Shown: positions 17,598 through 27,190, numbered from the stretch's first letter. The stretch is DNA of 64,000 nt from Candidatus Binataceae bacterium (GCA_035508495.1 DATJMX010000001.1:124001-188000), one strand, 5' to 3'. A program made the numbers and translations. Notes: generated from the letters alone by a model not told the origin.

Positions 17598-19613
17598 ATG
17601 CCACAATCGAGGTCTGCTTCAGAAGCCGGTCGCCCGGAGACGCCGGAGTCTTCCGATTCGACCACGTCCGCGGTCGACGAGCCTGACCAACGGCGGCGCG
17701 GCCTCTTGGCGCGCCATCTCCCGCACACGCCGCTGTTCCGTTTCCTTGGCTACGTGCGGCCGCATCTTTGGCTGGTCGCGGGCGGGTCGGTCATGGGCGT
17801 GCTCAAGTTCACGCTGCCGCTCGCGTTTCCGCTCGCCTTTAAGTACGTCTTCGACGTTCTGCTCGTACCGCAACCGCGAATGGAGCCGGTCAACCGTCTG
17901 ATCGACCGATGGTGCGCGTCGCTGGCGAGCTTGCTTCATCTGAGCGCCGGCGCTCCCGGCAGGCTCGAGGCTCTCACCGCCGCGCTTTTCGCTCTCTTCA
18001 TCGTCCAGGCGTTCGCGACTTACTATCGCAACTACTGGGCGAGCATGGCGGGGCATCGCCTCATCTTTGATCTGCGCTACGCGCTGTTCCGGCATATGCA
18101 GCGCTTGTCGCACTCCTTTTTCGATCGCACGACGTCGGGCGGAATCGTGTCACGCTTCACCGCCGATATCATGCTCGCGCAGAACTTCGTCGGCTCTGCC
18201 ATGACGAATATCTGGATCGACAGCGTGCCGCTCACGCTCGTGGTTTGGATCCTGTTCGTGCTCGACGCGCGGCTGGCGTGGATCTCGATGATCGTCGTGC
18301 CGTTTTACGTGATCGTCATCCGCATCCTTTCGCCGCGCATCAAGAAGGCGAGCCACGAACTGCAGGAAGTCGTCGAGGAGTTTTCCGGCGAGCTCCAGGA
18401 GCGGGTGGCCGGCGTCGCGACCGTCAAGTCATTCGCCCGCGAGGAGCAGGAAGCGCAGCGGTTCTTCACCCGCACGACGGAGCTCTACGACCTGACCATC
18501 GAAAACGTGAAGCTCACTTCCGAGCATCAGATGTTCACCGAGTTCATCACGCGCGCCGCGCCGCTCGTGGTGATCTGGGCGGGCTCGGTCTTCATCCTGC
18601 ACGGCAAGATGGCGCTCGGCACGATGGTCGCCTTCTACGCGTACCTGTCGGCGCTCTACCTGCCGCTGCAACGCTTCTCGGAGTTGTCGAGTATCGTGGC
18701 GAGCTCGCTCGCCGCGATCGAAAGGATCTTCACCTTCTTCGACGAGACGCCCGAAGTGCGCGACCAGCCGGGAGCGACGGAGCTGCGCGCGACTCGCGGC
18801 GAAGTCGAGATCGACAACCTGTCATTCGGTTACCAGCCGCTTGACGGCGGCGCGCGGCGGCGAATCCTGCACGACGTAAATCTTCACGTTCCCGCGGGAA
18901 CCACGGTCGCGCTCGTCGGCCGCTCGGGCGCGGGCAAGACCACGCTCGCCAGCCTGATCCCGCGCTTCTATGAGCCCGACTCGGGATCGATCCGAATCGA
19001 CGGCACCGATATCTCAACGGTCACGCTCAAGTCGCTGCGCGATTCGATCGGAATCGTACCGCAGGATGCCGTGCTGTTCAGCGCCTCGATTCGCGAGAAC
19101 GTCCAGTACGGGCGCCCGGACGCGCCCGACGACGACGTGTGGCACGCGCTCGAGCAAGCCAACATCCGCGAGTTTGTCGAATCGCTGCCGGAGCAGCTTG
19201 GAACGATGATCGGCGAAGGCGGTCTGCGTCCTTCGACGGGGCAGCGCCAGCGCCTCGCGCTCGCGCGCGTGTTCCTCAAGAACCCGCCCATATTGATTCT
19301 GGACGAGGCGACCTCGGGACTCGATTCCGAGGTGGAGAACCTCATTCACGACGCAGTGCGGCGCCTGATGAAGGGTCGCACGTCGTTTCTGATAGCGCAT
19401 CGCCTGGCGAGCGCGGTGGAATCCGACGTTATCGTCGTGCTCGATCGCGGCCGCATTGTTGAGGTCGCGCCGCACGGAGAACTGCTCCACACGGGCGGAG
19501 TGTACGCGCAGCTCTACAACGAGCAGACGCGCAAACTGATGGTCACGCCCGAGCATTCGGCGCGTGTCCCGGGTTCCCTGCGCGCGATGCGCCGCGTTGC
19601 CGACGCTGAATAG
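17598..19613 (+). CDS. ABC exporter, fused membrane and ATPase domains
   Basis: A 671-residue half-transporter of the MsbA/LmrA type. A charged N-terminal extension of about 40 residues precedes six membrane helices (about 55-350). The ATPase domain has Walker A GRSGAGKTT, the Q-loop GIVPQDAVLF, Walker B ILILDEATSGLD and the H-loop LIAHRL. The ABC signature is PSTGQ where LSGGQ is usual; the Ser, second Gly and Gln are kept. It probably works as a homodimer exporting lipid or drug-like compounds. Its stop codon directly abuts that of the convergent amidohydrolase gene. Confidence 0.9.
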   Translation: MPQSRSASEAGRPETPESSDSTTSAVDEPDQRRRGLLARHLPHTPLFRFLGYVRPHLWLVAGGSVMGVLKFTLPLAFPLAFKYVFDVLLVPQPRMEPVNRLIDRWCASLASLLHLSAGAPGRLEALTAALFALFIVQAFATYYRNYWASMAGHRLIFDLRYALFRHMQRLSHSFFDRTTSGGIVSRFTADIMLAQNFVGSAMTNIWIDSVPLTLVVWILFVLDARLAWISMIVVPFYVIVIRILSPRIKKASHELQEVVEEFSGELQERVAGVATVKSFAREEQEAQRFFTRTTELYDLTIENVKLTSEHQMFTEFITRAAPLVVIWAGSVFILHGKMALGTMVAFYAYLSALYLPLQRFSELSSIVASSLAAIERIFTFFDETPEVRDQPGATELRATRGEVEIDNLSFGYQPLDGGARRRILHDVNLHVPAGTTVALVGRSGAGKTTLASLIPRFYEPDSGSIRIDGTDISTVTLKSLRDSIGIVPQDAVLFSASIRENVQYGRPDAPDDDVWHALEQANIREFVESLPEQLGTMIGEGGLRPSTGQRQRLALARVFLKNPPILILDEATSGLDSEVENLIHDAVRRLMKGRTSFLIAHRLASAVESDVIVVLDRGRIVEVAPHGELLHTGGVYAQLYNEQTRKLMVTPEHSARVPGSLRAMRRVADAE

Positions 19614-21062
19614 CTAGGCGCGCGCGATCGCGGATTCGATTCGCGTGCCCTTGAAGAAATTCGGATTGTTCGCGGTCCAGAATTCGAGCGGCGTCGCGTA
19701 GACGAACTGGCGCAGCTCGCCCGGGCTCATCAACCCATGGTCAACGAGCTCCGTCGTTTCTTCGAGGCACTCGCTCATGTCGGGCACGTCCCAGTGTCCG
19801 ATGTCGGAGCCGTAAAACGCATTGAGGTGCAGATCGAAGGGTGTGCCCATCGGACGGTAGGCCATCATCGTGAGCGGATCGTCGCCCTCGCATCCGAAGT
19901 AAAACTGCCTCTGGAAAATATCGCGGATGTCTTCCGGTGAGCGCACGCCGCTCTGGCGCCATTCATCGATCTGCGCCGGGTCGCCCGCCGCGAAGCCGCC
20001 ATAGTTGGCGCGTCCGAGAATACGATCAGCATCGCCGTGCAACGTGCCGGTGCCATAGCGCGCGAGCAACTCGTTGAACAGCTTTCGGTCGGTCGATTGC
20101 GGATCGTAGTGCTTGATTGCCTCGCCGTTGCGCTTCTTCCAGTGCCCGATCAGCTCGCAGAAGAGGGTGCGCGCCCACGCGACGCCGCCCTCGAGAAAGC
20201 CGAACTTCAATTTTGGAAATCGCGTCGGAATGCCGCCGAGCAGGAGGCCTTTGCAGATCGCGTCGGCGCTCGCGGCGAAGTTGCCGATATGGTTGTGCAC
20301 GTAGTTCGAAATCGAGGTGCGTGCGCCCCATCCGTAGCCGACGGAATGGAACGTCGGCGAGATTCCCAGCTCAACGCACTTGGCCCAGAACGGATCGTAG
20401 TCGTGCTCGCTGTCGAGGCCGAAGGTGTCCATCCAGTAGGTGTATTTCGCGGCGCCGGGAAATTCGCGCGCGACCTTGGGAATCGAACGCCGCACGTAAC
20501 TCGCGACCATCGCCGCTTTGAGTCGCGCCTCTCTGACCGCATAATCGAGCTCCGCAATCGCCTCGGCAGGGGTATGCATCGGAATCGTCGCCGCCGCGAT
20601 GAGGCGATCGGAAAACTCGCCGAACAGATCCGCCTTCATCCGGTTGAGCGCTCGAGCGCTGGCGCGGCGAATCTCCTCGTCGGCGATCTCGAGCGTGACG
20701 AGCGCGATCGTCGGGTAGACGACGGATACGTCGAGGCCCATCTCGTCGAGGCGCTCGTGCATCAGCTTCGGCATCGTGGCCGTCGCGAGATCGAGCGTGT
20801 TGCGCGCGGGATTCGCCCACCATGTCGGTTTCAGCTTGCGCAAATCACGCCGTTCGGCCTGGCTCGATTTCATCCAGCGCGGATCGCCGAACGTATCTTC
20901 GAGCGCGAGCGGAAAGCGCTCGACGACTCGGGTGCCTGCGACATCGGCGAGGTAATCGAGGAACACGGCCATCGATTCGATGGTGTGGCCGTCGGAGTCG
21001 ATCACCGGATGAGTCAGCCGCGACCTGATCTCGGCGGATTTCGATTTGGCGCGCGCACTCAT
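19614..21062 (-). CDS. TIM-barrel amidohydrolase, DxDGH type
   Basis: A 482-residue metal-dependent hydrolase or decarboxylase of the amidohydrolase-2 (ACMSD-like) family. The usual N-terminal HxH is VIDSDGH, with Asp in place of the first His. Later metal sites are TFHS, HNHIGNF and the C-terminal GSDIGHWDVPDM. It is about 40-50 percent similar by eye to the protein encoded at 31321-32781. It lies 19 bp downstream of the serine hydrolase gene on the same strand, so the two are probably co-transcribed for stepwise hydrolysis of one compound. The substrate is unknown. Confidence 0.85.
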   Translation of the reverse strand: MSARAKSKSAEIRSRLTHPVIDSDGHTIESMAVFLDYLADVAGTRVVERFPLALEDTFGDPRWMKSSQAERRDLRKLKPTWWANPARNTLDLATATMPKLMHERLDEMGLDVSVVYPTIALVTLEIADEEIRRASARALNRMKADLFGEFSDRLIAAATIPMHTPAEAIAELDYAVREARLKAAMVASYVRRSIPKVAREFPGAAKYTYWMDTFGLDSEHDYDPFWAKCVELGISPTFHSVGYGWGARTSISNYVHNHIGNFAASADAICKGLLLGGIPTRFPKLKFGFLEGGVAWARTLFCELIGHWKKRNGEAIKHYDPQSTDRKLFNELLARYGTGTLHGDADRILGRANYGGFAAGDPAQIDEWRQSGVRSPEDIRDIFQRQFYFGCEGDDPLTMMAYRPMGTPFDLHLNAFYGSDIGHWDVPDMSECLEETTELVDHGLMSPGELRQFVYATPLEFWTANNPNFFKGTRIESAIARA

Positions 21063-21081
21063 CGTCGTGCTCCGGCTCAGT

Positions 21082-22320
21082 TCAGGCCCAGACTCCGCCG
21101 GCGTTGCTCTTGTATCCGAGCGCGCGATAAGCGGCGTCGATCAGCGACTGTCCGCGATCGTTCATCAGGATGCCGATGCCCATGCGGTTCATCGAGTAGC
21201 CGAAACTCATGTGGCAACTCGGATCGGCGAAGCCAATCGAACCGCCCGCGCCGACGTGGCCGAAGGCCGGCTCCGAGATGATGAGTGAGCAGTTCTTCGC
21301 GTTGTCGAGGCGTCGATTGTCCATCGCTTTCATGAAGCCGAGAGAAAATCGCGACGGGATTTTGAGCGTCGCATCGTCGTGCGTTGCGACCGAACAGAGC
21401 GCCATCCGCGTCAGCGTGTCAGCACCGACGAGCTTCACGCCGCCGAGCGAGCCGCCGTTGGCGAGTGGAGCATAGAGGCCCGCAAGACCGCGCCCGTTGG
21501 AAATTCCATTGGCGGAGCCGATCTCGGCGGCGCGCGCCTCACGCGTGTTCACGTTGAAACCGCCCATGTTGAACAGGAAGTAGAAGGGCGGCGAATCGCG
21601 ATCGGCAACGGCGGCTTTCGAGATCCGGCTGTTACGCACTTCGTCGGTGATCGGTGCGTAGATCATTGGCGCGACGCGCGATTCATATTGCTCCGGCAGG
21701 CCGATCCAGAAATCGATGCCGAGCGGGCCCGCAACTTCGTCGCGGAAGAATTCGCCGAGGCGCTTGCCAGACGCGCGATGCACCATCTCGCCTACAGTCC
21801 ACGCCGACGTGATGCCGTGGTAGCCGTTGCGCGTGCCGGGAACCCAGAAGGGCGCTTCGCGCTCGAGCATCCCGATCATGTACTCGTAGTCGTAAAATCC
21901 GCCGTTCCGCACCTGCGTGCGCAGATGCGGCAGGCCGACCGAGTGATCGAGCATCATCGCGACGAGGGCCGATTCCTTGCCTGCCTGGCCAAACTCGGGC
22001 CAGTAGCGCGTAACCGGAGCGTCGAGCTCGAGCTTGCCGCGATCGGCCAGCATATGCGCGCAAATCGCCGATGCGCCCTTGGTCGCGGAGAACACGATCG
22101 AGACGGTGTCGCGCGACCATTCCGGGCCGTCCTCCGCGACCTTGCCGCCCCAAAGATCGACAACGGTGCGGCCCTCGGCCGTGATGCATACGCTCGCGCC
22201 GAGCTCGTCGCGCTTTTGAAAATTCTCGACGAAAACGTCGAGCACGCCGTCGAAGCGCGGATCGCATTCGCCCTGAACCTGACCAACGTTCGTTTTCACT
22301 GAAATTGTGCGATTAGCCAT
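21082..22320 (-). CDS. Serine hydrolase, class C beta-lactamase/esterase fold
   Basis: A 412-residue protein of the beta-lactamase-related (EstB-like) family. The catalytic SxxK is FSATKG, a Tyr in NGYHGITSA serves the second motif, and GHVGAGGS replaces the KTG motif, which fits an esterase more than a lactamase. No export signal is seen. The frame reaches 22464, but the ATG at 22320 with AAGGAG 14 bases before it gives the family N-terminus. It precedes the amidohydrolase gene in an operon and is divergent from the adenylate cyclase gene. Confidence 0.85.
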   Translation of the reverse strand: MANRTISVKTNVGQVQGECDPRFDGVLDVFVENFQKRDELGASVCITAEGRTVVDLWGGKVAEDGPEWSRDTVSIVFSATKGASAICAHMLADRGKLELDAPVTRYWPEFGQAGKESALVAMMLDHSVGLPHLRTQVRNGGFYDYEYMIGMLEREAPFWVPGTRNGYHGITSAWTVGEMVHRASGKRLGEFFRDEVAGPLGIDFWIGLPEQYESRVAPMIYAPITDEVRNSRISKAAVADRDSPPFYFLFNMGGFNVNTREARAAEIGSANGISNGRGLAGLYAPLANGGSLGGVKLVGADTLTRMALCSVATHDDATLKIPSRFSLGFMKAMDNRRLDNAKNCSLIISEPAFGHVGAGGSIGFADPSCHMSFGYSMNRMGIGILMNDRGQSLIDAAYRALGYKSNAGGVWA

Positions 22321-22463
22321 AACTGTCGCGTCGGCTCCTTGTGAATCGAACACTATGACGAGTGACGGCGCATCGGCAATCCTCGCGCGTCCGCCTGACG
22401 CAGCGCCGATGCATGAGCTAGTCTCTGCCTTCGATTTGAATCGGGACAAAGGTGCGGCGCGCA

Positions 22464-23912
22464 ATGACCTATCGCGGACAACTGTTCATCGTGCTGCTGA
22501 CGTTGGTGGTCGTCAGCACCAGCCTCTTCGCGGCTGCTAGTTATCTCATCTGCAACCGCCTGCTGCAGCGCGAGGTGCATCGCAAGGTTCACTCGATCGC
22601 TGCGACCGGCGCGCTGATGCTCCATGCTGACAGCATTGCGCAAATCGCATCCGCCGGCACCGCGGCCAAGCCGCAGTACACCCAAATCGAAGACCAGTTG
22701 AAGGCGATTCGCGACGCGAATCGCCGACAGGATGTGAACGTCGATCACATTTTCATCCTGATACCGTCGCGCGACAATCCGCAGCAGGTCGTCTATGGCG
22801 TCGATACCGGCGAGGAGTCCGGCCTCGCACATCACGCCGGCGATCCCTTCGTCGCCAATGGCCAGCAGGCGGCGAATCTCGAAAACCTGCACCGGCTCGA
22901 TAATCAATTGGATAATTTTCAGTTCCGCTACGATGTGGGTCTCGCCCCGATTTACGATCGCTCCGGCAAGCTGATAGCCGAGTTGGGGGTGAAGCTCGGA
23001 TGGGCTCCTGACACGATGCTCGGCAACGTCTGGAAGTACCTGGCACCGCCGTTCGCGGTCACCGTCGTGATCGCGATCGTCACGGCAATCATGCTGTCTC
23101 GCGGTGTAACGGTCCCGCTCTACAGCCTGCGCGGGACGGTGGATGCGATAGGCAAGGGGAACCTCGAGGCAGCGGCGGAGGTTCGGGGCACGGTGGAATT
23201 CAAGGAGATGGCGAGCGCGATCAATCTGATGACTCGCGGCTTACGCGAACGCAAGATGATCGAGCAGGCGTTTTCGGGATACCTGTCGCGTGAGGTGCTC
23301 GACCAGATACTGCGCGACGGCAAGGTGCCGGAACTGAAGGGTGTGCGGCGGCGCATCAGCGTTTTGTTCGCCGATATCCGCAATTTCACCTCGATGTCGG
23401 AAGCGCGGCGGCCCGAGGAAGTCGTCGAAGTGCTGAGCGAGTTCTTCGCGCGGATGGTGCCCGTGGTGCAGAAAAACGGCGGCTACATCGACAAATTCAC
23501 CGGCGATGGCATGATGGCGACATTTGGCGCGATCGTCGAAGACCCGGGCCACGAAACGCACGCGGTCGCGAGCGCGATCGAAATGCAACGCGCGCTGCAT
23601 CAGCTATGCGCGAAATGGCAAGGCGAGGGCCGCAGCGGCTTCGCGATGGGCATCGGCGTCAACTCGGGCAACGCGGTCGTTGGGAATATCGGCACCGAAG
23701 CTCACATGGAGTTTACAGCGATCGGCGACACGGTGAATCTCGCGTCGCGATTGCAGACTGCGACCAAGGAATTCGACGCCGAGATCCTGGTGAGCGAGGA
23801 GACTCGCGCGGCGGCGCAATCACAGTTCAGGTGGAATTCCCTCGGCGGAATCCACGTCAAAGGACGAGTGCAGCGAGTCCAGGTTTACGGCGTCGCGACG
23901 GACGCTTCCTAG
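22464..23912 (+). CDS. Membrane class III adenylate cyclase with HAMP domain
   Basis: A 482-residue receptor cyclase. A first membrane helix (about 8-30), a periplasmic sensor region to about 195, a second helix, a HAMP linker (VTVPLYSLRGTVDAIGKGN) and a catalytic domain from about 290 are visible. Metal Asp residues are in LFADIRNFT and KFTGDGMMATFG; the Lys of the latter is the adenine-selecting type; GDTVNLASRL supplies the transition-state Asn and Arg. It therefore makes cAMP in response to an external signal. Its stop overlaps the convergent asnB stop by 3-4 bases. Confidence 0.9.
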   Translation: MTYRGQLFIVLLTLVVVSTSLFAAASYLICNRLLQREVHRKVHSIAATGALMLHADSIAQIASAGTAAKPQYTQIEDQLKAIRDANRRQDVNVDHIFILIPSRDNPQQVVYGVDTGEESGLAHHAGDPFVANGQQAANLENLHRLDNQLDNFQFRYDVGLAPIYDRSGKLIAELGVKLGWAPDTMLGNVWKYLAPPFAVTVVIAIVTAIMLSRGVTVPLYSLRGTVDAIGKGNLEAAAEVRGTVEFKEMASAINLMTRGLRERKMIEQAFSGYLSREVLDQILRDGKVPELKGVRRRISVLFADIRNFTSMSEARRPEEVVEVLSEFFARMVPVVQKNGGYIDKFTGDGMMATFGAIVEDPGHETHAVASAIEMQRALHQLCAKWQGEGRSGFAMGIGVNSGNAVVGNIGTEAHMEFTAIGDTVNLASRLQTATKEFDAEILVSEETRAAAQSQFRWNSLGGIHVKGRVQRVQVYGVATDAS

Positions 23913-25672
23913 CCCAGGCCGCGAGCACCCGCGAGGACATCTTCGATCGTTCCCTCGGCGGGAACGCTCAGCACATGATGGCTGTGCCATAGCGCGTAGA
24001 AGATCATGCTCCACGCCGGTTGCGCACGATTTGCAGGATCCGCGAACGCGCGCTGCACTTCTTGGTGCGAGAACATTTCGGCGATGCCCGGCTGCTCAGC
24101 GACCATCCTCGTGACCAGCGTCTTCTTCGCCGCGATCCATTCGCCGATCGGCGGATTGAATCCTTTCTTCTTCGCGTAGGGCTCTGCCGCCGGGATGTTC
24201 TTCGCCACCCAATCGCGCAGGAGACGCTTGCTCATTCGCGTCGTCGCCTTTAACTGGTCCGGCAAGAGAAACGCGAATTGCGATACCACCGGATCGAGAA
24301 ATGGCGTGCGGCCTTCGACGCCATGCGCCATCATGCAACGATCGATCTTGGTGAGCAGATCGTTGGGCAGCCATTCGGCACAATCTGCCGCCTGCAGGCG
24401 CTGGATGAACGTACGGCCGGGCAAGGCCTCCTCGCGCTCGGCGCGGGCAAGGCCATCGCGCCATCCGCTCATCGCATCGTCAGCGAGTCCGTCGCATTCG
24501 CCGCGCGTGCGCGCATGACGGCTGAAAGCGCCGCCGAACCAGCTCGCGCGCCGATAGCGACTGTATCCACAAAACATCTCGTCACCACCTTCTCCGGTGA
24601 GCACAACAGTGACGAGGCTTTTTACGGCCTTCGCGAGCAGGAAGGTCGGCAGCGTCGCGGGATCGGTCGTCGGATCGTCATGCGCCGCGGCGACGCGCGG
24701 CGCATAATTCCAGAAATCGTTCTCGGTCATCTCGATCATGTGATGGTCGGCGCCGACTGATCGCGCGATTCGTTCCGCCGCGGCGCGCTCGTCAGCGGCG
24801 CGGCTGCCCGGAAAGCCGACGGTCAGCGCAACGACGGGCTTAGGCGAGAGCTGCGCCATCAGCGCGAGCACGGTCGAGGAATCGATTCCGCCGGACAAAA
24901 AGAGCCCGTAGGGAACGTCCGAGCGCAGATGATGCGCGGCACTGTCGCGCAGGATTTCGTCGAGTTTCTGAAATGCCTGGTCATAGGTAACTTCGAGCGG
25001 CCCGCCCTCGGGCAACGCGCGACGCCGGCGCCGCTCGATAGTCTGTCCGTTGCTAACAACGAGTGTCTCGCCCGGCAGCATCCGGTGGATCTGCGAAAAG
25101 ATCGTATTGGGACCGGTGCTGAACTTGAGCTGGAACAGTTCAGCGCGCGGCTGCGGACGGATTTGACGATCGGCAAGTCCGGCCGCGATCAGTGCCTGCG
25201 CCTCAGATGCGAACGCGAAGCATTCTGACGTTTCCACATAGTAAAGGGGTTTGATGCCGAACGGATCGCGAGTGAGTATCAGCTTCGAGGTGGCGGGATC
25301 GTAAATCGCGATGGCGTACATGCCGCGCAGGTCGTCGACAAAGTCAAGTCCTTTGCGCCGATACAGATGCAGCGGCGACTCGCAGTCGGAGCCGGTATTG
25401 AATGGCGCATCGGGAAATCGCTTGCGGAGTTCAGGGTCGTTGTAGATCTCGCCGTTCGCGACGAGCACCGCGCCCTGCGGATCGTAAAACGGCTGATCGC
25501 CGGTCTGCAAATCGATGATCGCAAGGCGTGTATTGAGCAGGCCGACGGGACCTTCGAGATGACGCCCGTGACCGTCAGGCCCGCGATGCGCAAGCGCAGC
25601 CTGCAAGCGATCGAGCACCGCGGCCTCGGCCCGGCGCCCGTCGCGCATCATCACTCCAGCAATTCCACACAC
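23909..25672 (-). CDS. asnB: Asparagine synthetase, glutamine-hydrolysing
   Basis: A 587-residue two-domain enzyme. Cys2 after the initiator Met (MCGIAG) is the N-terminal nucleophile that frees ammonia from glutamine; the synthetase domain has the PP-loop SGGIDSS near residue 265, followed by TGEGGDEMFCGYSRYR. It converts Asp, Gln and ATP to Asn in the cytoplasm. The length is near that of classical AsnB, though close paralogues act in exopolysaccharide amidation. It is not in an operon with cell-envelope genes here, so a primary role in Asn supply is likelier. Convergent with the cyclase gene. Confidence 0.88.
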   Translation of the reverse strand: MCGIAGVMMRDGRRAEAAVLDRLQAALAHRGPDGHGRHLEGPVGLLNTRLAIIDLQTGDQPFYDPQGAVLVANGEIYNDPELRKRFPDAPFNTGSDCESPLHLYRRKGLDFVDDLRGMYAIAIYDPATSKLILTRDPFGIKPLYYVETSECFAFASEAQALIAAGLADRQIRPQPRAELFQLKFSTGPNTIFSQIHRMLPGETLVVSNGQTIERRRRRALPEGGPLEVTYDQAFQKLDEILRDSAAHHLRSDVPYGLFLSGGIDSSTVLALMAQLSPKPVVALTVGFPGSRAADERAAAERIARSVGADHHMIEMTENDFWNYAPRVAAAHDDPTTDPATLPTFLLAKAVKSLVTVVLTGEGGDEMFCGYSRYRRASWFGGAFSRHARTRGECDGLADDAMSGWRDGLARAEREEALPGRTFIQRLQAADCAEWLPNDLLTKIDRCMMAHGVEGRTPFLDPVVSQFAFLLPDQLKATTRMSKRLLRDWVAKNIPAAEPYAKKKGFNPPIGEWIAAKKTLVTRMVAEQPGIAEMFSHQEVQRAFADPANRAQPAWSMIFYALWHSHHVLSVPAEGTIEDVLAGARGLG

Positions 25673-25897
25673 GCGGAGCAGGAGTTTCGCACGATTCCTA
25701 AAGGCACGAAAGCCGAGTCGCGGACTTATTCAAGCATATCTACGTTTTCGGATTGAACTCCCAATTTGGTCGGGAACGCAGCCTCTTGGAAAAACTACAC
25801 GGTACGCAAAGCGCCGGAAAGTCCTCGCAAAATTAGGCGGAGAACAATCGGCATGGTCGATGCACTCTATCTGAGTTGTCGAAACGAGGTGAGAAAG

Positions 25898-26035
25898 ATG
25901 AACAAACGTAAACTATTGGCTATCGCGCAAGCCATTCTGCTTTCAGTGGCAATGTTTTCCGCAACCGGCTGCTTCGTCGGCTACGGCGGCGGCGGATGGG
26001 GCTGGCATCATCACGAATGGCATGAGCATCGCTAA
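25898..26035 (+). CDS. 45-residue His/Trp/Gly-rich lipoprotein
   Basis: A tiny protein: a Lys-rich start (MNKRK), a hydrophobic stretch, a probable lipobox SATG-C at about residue 24, and a mature tail of about 21 residues with repeated Gly, three Trp and five His (GWHHHEWHEHR). Signal peptidase II would leave only the tail on the membrane, suited to metal binding. GAGGTGAG lies 6-12 bases before the ATG. The lipobox has Ala at -3 and not Leu, so lipidation is probable and not certain. It stands alone between asnB and a HigA-like gene. Confidence 0.65.
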   Translation: MNKRKLLAIAQAILLSVAMFSATGCFVGYGGGGWGWHHHEWHEHR

Positions 26036-26245
26036 TCGAGCCAATGCGAATCGCGATTCGCAAATCACTGGATCAACAAAGTCAACCGGCGCGGAAGACG
26101 AGAGCTTCTGCGCTGGTTGAAAGTCCGAAGTTCTGACAACAATCCATTCAATTTGTAGCGGCTGCGCAGAAGTAGATGGCAAGGATTGCGTCTGCTCTTC
26201 GTCGACATTGAGGCATCTATCTCGATAAGATCGATGAGGCGAACC

Positions 26246-26536
26246 ATGTTGATGACGAAGCGCAAACCGGCGGCCACTGTCGGCGAAATTCTACTTGAAG
26301 AGTTCATGGGGCCGATGGGTTTGACGCAGGCCGCACTAGCTGACGCGATGGGTGTACAGCGCAAACACGTTGACGAGTTGTGCAACAACCGTCGCATGGT
26401 GACGGCGGCGACCTCTTTGATCCGGGCGCGCGTGTTTGGCAATACTCCCGACTTCTGGCTGAACGTCCAGCGCCGTACTGACTTATGGGAAGCGATGAAC
26501 AGTCCGCGCGAGCGCGAGCGCATCGAGCGCGCGTAG
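26246..26536 (+). CDS. HigA-like antitoxin, no adjacent toxin
   Basis: A 96-residue helix-turn-helix protein of the HigA (VapI/XRE) antitoxin family: GEILLEEFM, LTQAALADAMGVQRKHV as the DNA-binding helices, then NTPDFWLNVQRRTDLWEA. HigA normally follows higB within a few bases. The 210 bp upstream hold no HigB-sized frame, and downstream is tRNA-Ser, so it appears to be an orphan. It may regulate its own promoter or another toxin. ATG at 26246 has GAGGCG nearby; an in-frame ATG lies 6 bases further. The upstream TTG frame is unlikely. Confidence 0.8.
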   Translation: MLMTKRKPAATVGEILLEEFMGPMGLTQAALADAMGVQRKHVDELCNNRRMVTAATSLIRARVFGNTPDFWLNVQRRTDLWEAMNSPRERERIERA

Positions 26537-26571
26537 CCGCTCGGCACGACGGCCTGACCGCGCTGCATAGC

Positions 26572-26661
26572 TGGCGGAGGGGGTGGGATTCGAACCCACG
26601 GGCGACTCACGCCGCCGCCGGTTTTCAAGACCGGTGCCTTCAACCACTCGGCCACCCCTCC
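26572..26661 (-). tRNA. tRNA-Ser (anticodon UGA)
   Basis: A class II tRNA on the minus strand. The acceptor stem GGAGGGG pairs with CCCCTCC, G73 and an encoded CCA follow, the anticodon loop CTTGAAA gives UGA, a long variable arm GGCG-GCGTGAGT-CGCC is present, and the T-arm loop is TTCGAAT. It reads UCA and related serine codons. Confidence 0.97.
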
Positions 26662-26757
26662 ATCTGCTTGCGTCAAATATTTATAGGAATCGAATATCGC
26701 ACGCGAACGTCTATTCTGGCGAGCGTCGCAAGCGCAGCCGCGCGGGGGAGATCTCGG

Positions 26758-27126
26758 ATGAGCGTTCGTCATGTCGCAGCAATTTCAATCGCGGGATGGT
26801 TCCTGATGACTGCCCCGATGACCAATCAAGGTGTCGATCAATCGGCGCCGCTCGCGGAGTGGAAGAGGGCGCGTCACTTCGATTCCGAACCCGACTGTGA
26901 TGCGGAGCGCCGCGACGCGATCAACGCCGCACAGGACGAGGCCGAGCTTGCGCCCAACAGCGACGTCGACCAGGGCAACAAGCAGGACACGAGTGTGGCG
27001 ATGGATGCGGCGGTATCGGCGCAGTGTATCGCGGACAACGATCCGCGGTTAAACGGGAAGGGTCTGGAGGACGCGGTGGGCAGCGGCATGTTCAGAAAGC
27101 TGGCGCCTGGGCTGGTTCCGCACTAA
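26758..27126 (+). CDS. Small secreted protein with two conserved-looking cysteines
   Basis: A 122-residue protein with a signal peptide of about 25 residues. The mature part begins near W-x-x-A-R-H-F-D-S and carries one Cys in PDCDAERRDAI and one in AQCIADNDPRL; such a pair followed by DPRL recurs in short exported proteins of unknown function from related bacteria. A disulfide between them is likely. GGGGGAG precedes the ATG. Longer frames in this phase start inside the tRNA gene and are excluded. Function unknown. Confidence 0.65.
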   Translation: MSVRHVAAISIAGWFLMTAPMTNQGVDQSAPLAEWKRARHFDSEPDCDAERRDAINAAQDEAELAPNSDVDQGNKQDTSVAMDAAVSAQCIADNDPRLNGKGLEDAVGSGMFRKLAPGLVPH

Positions 27127-27190
27127 GCCGATTCTGTTGCGCCTCAGTTGACTCTCGCGAACCAAGCCAGCGCGCGCTAGTTTCGCCCGT

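Noticed and set aside
26036..26245. Possible HigB toxin upstream of the HigA gene
   Set aside because: No frame of about 90 residues and no HigB motif such as a W-rich C-terminal strand; only short stretches between stops.
26536..26661. tRNA-Ser as an integration site for an island
   Set aside because: I found no direct repeat of the tRNA 3' end within the window, and flanking genes look ordinary.
26065..26772. A 235-residue minus-strand frame containing a PPPPP segment
   Set aside because: It reads through tRNA-Ser; the Pro-rich segment is the translation of the tRNA 3' part.
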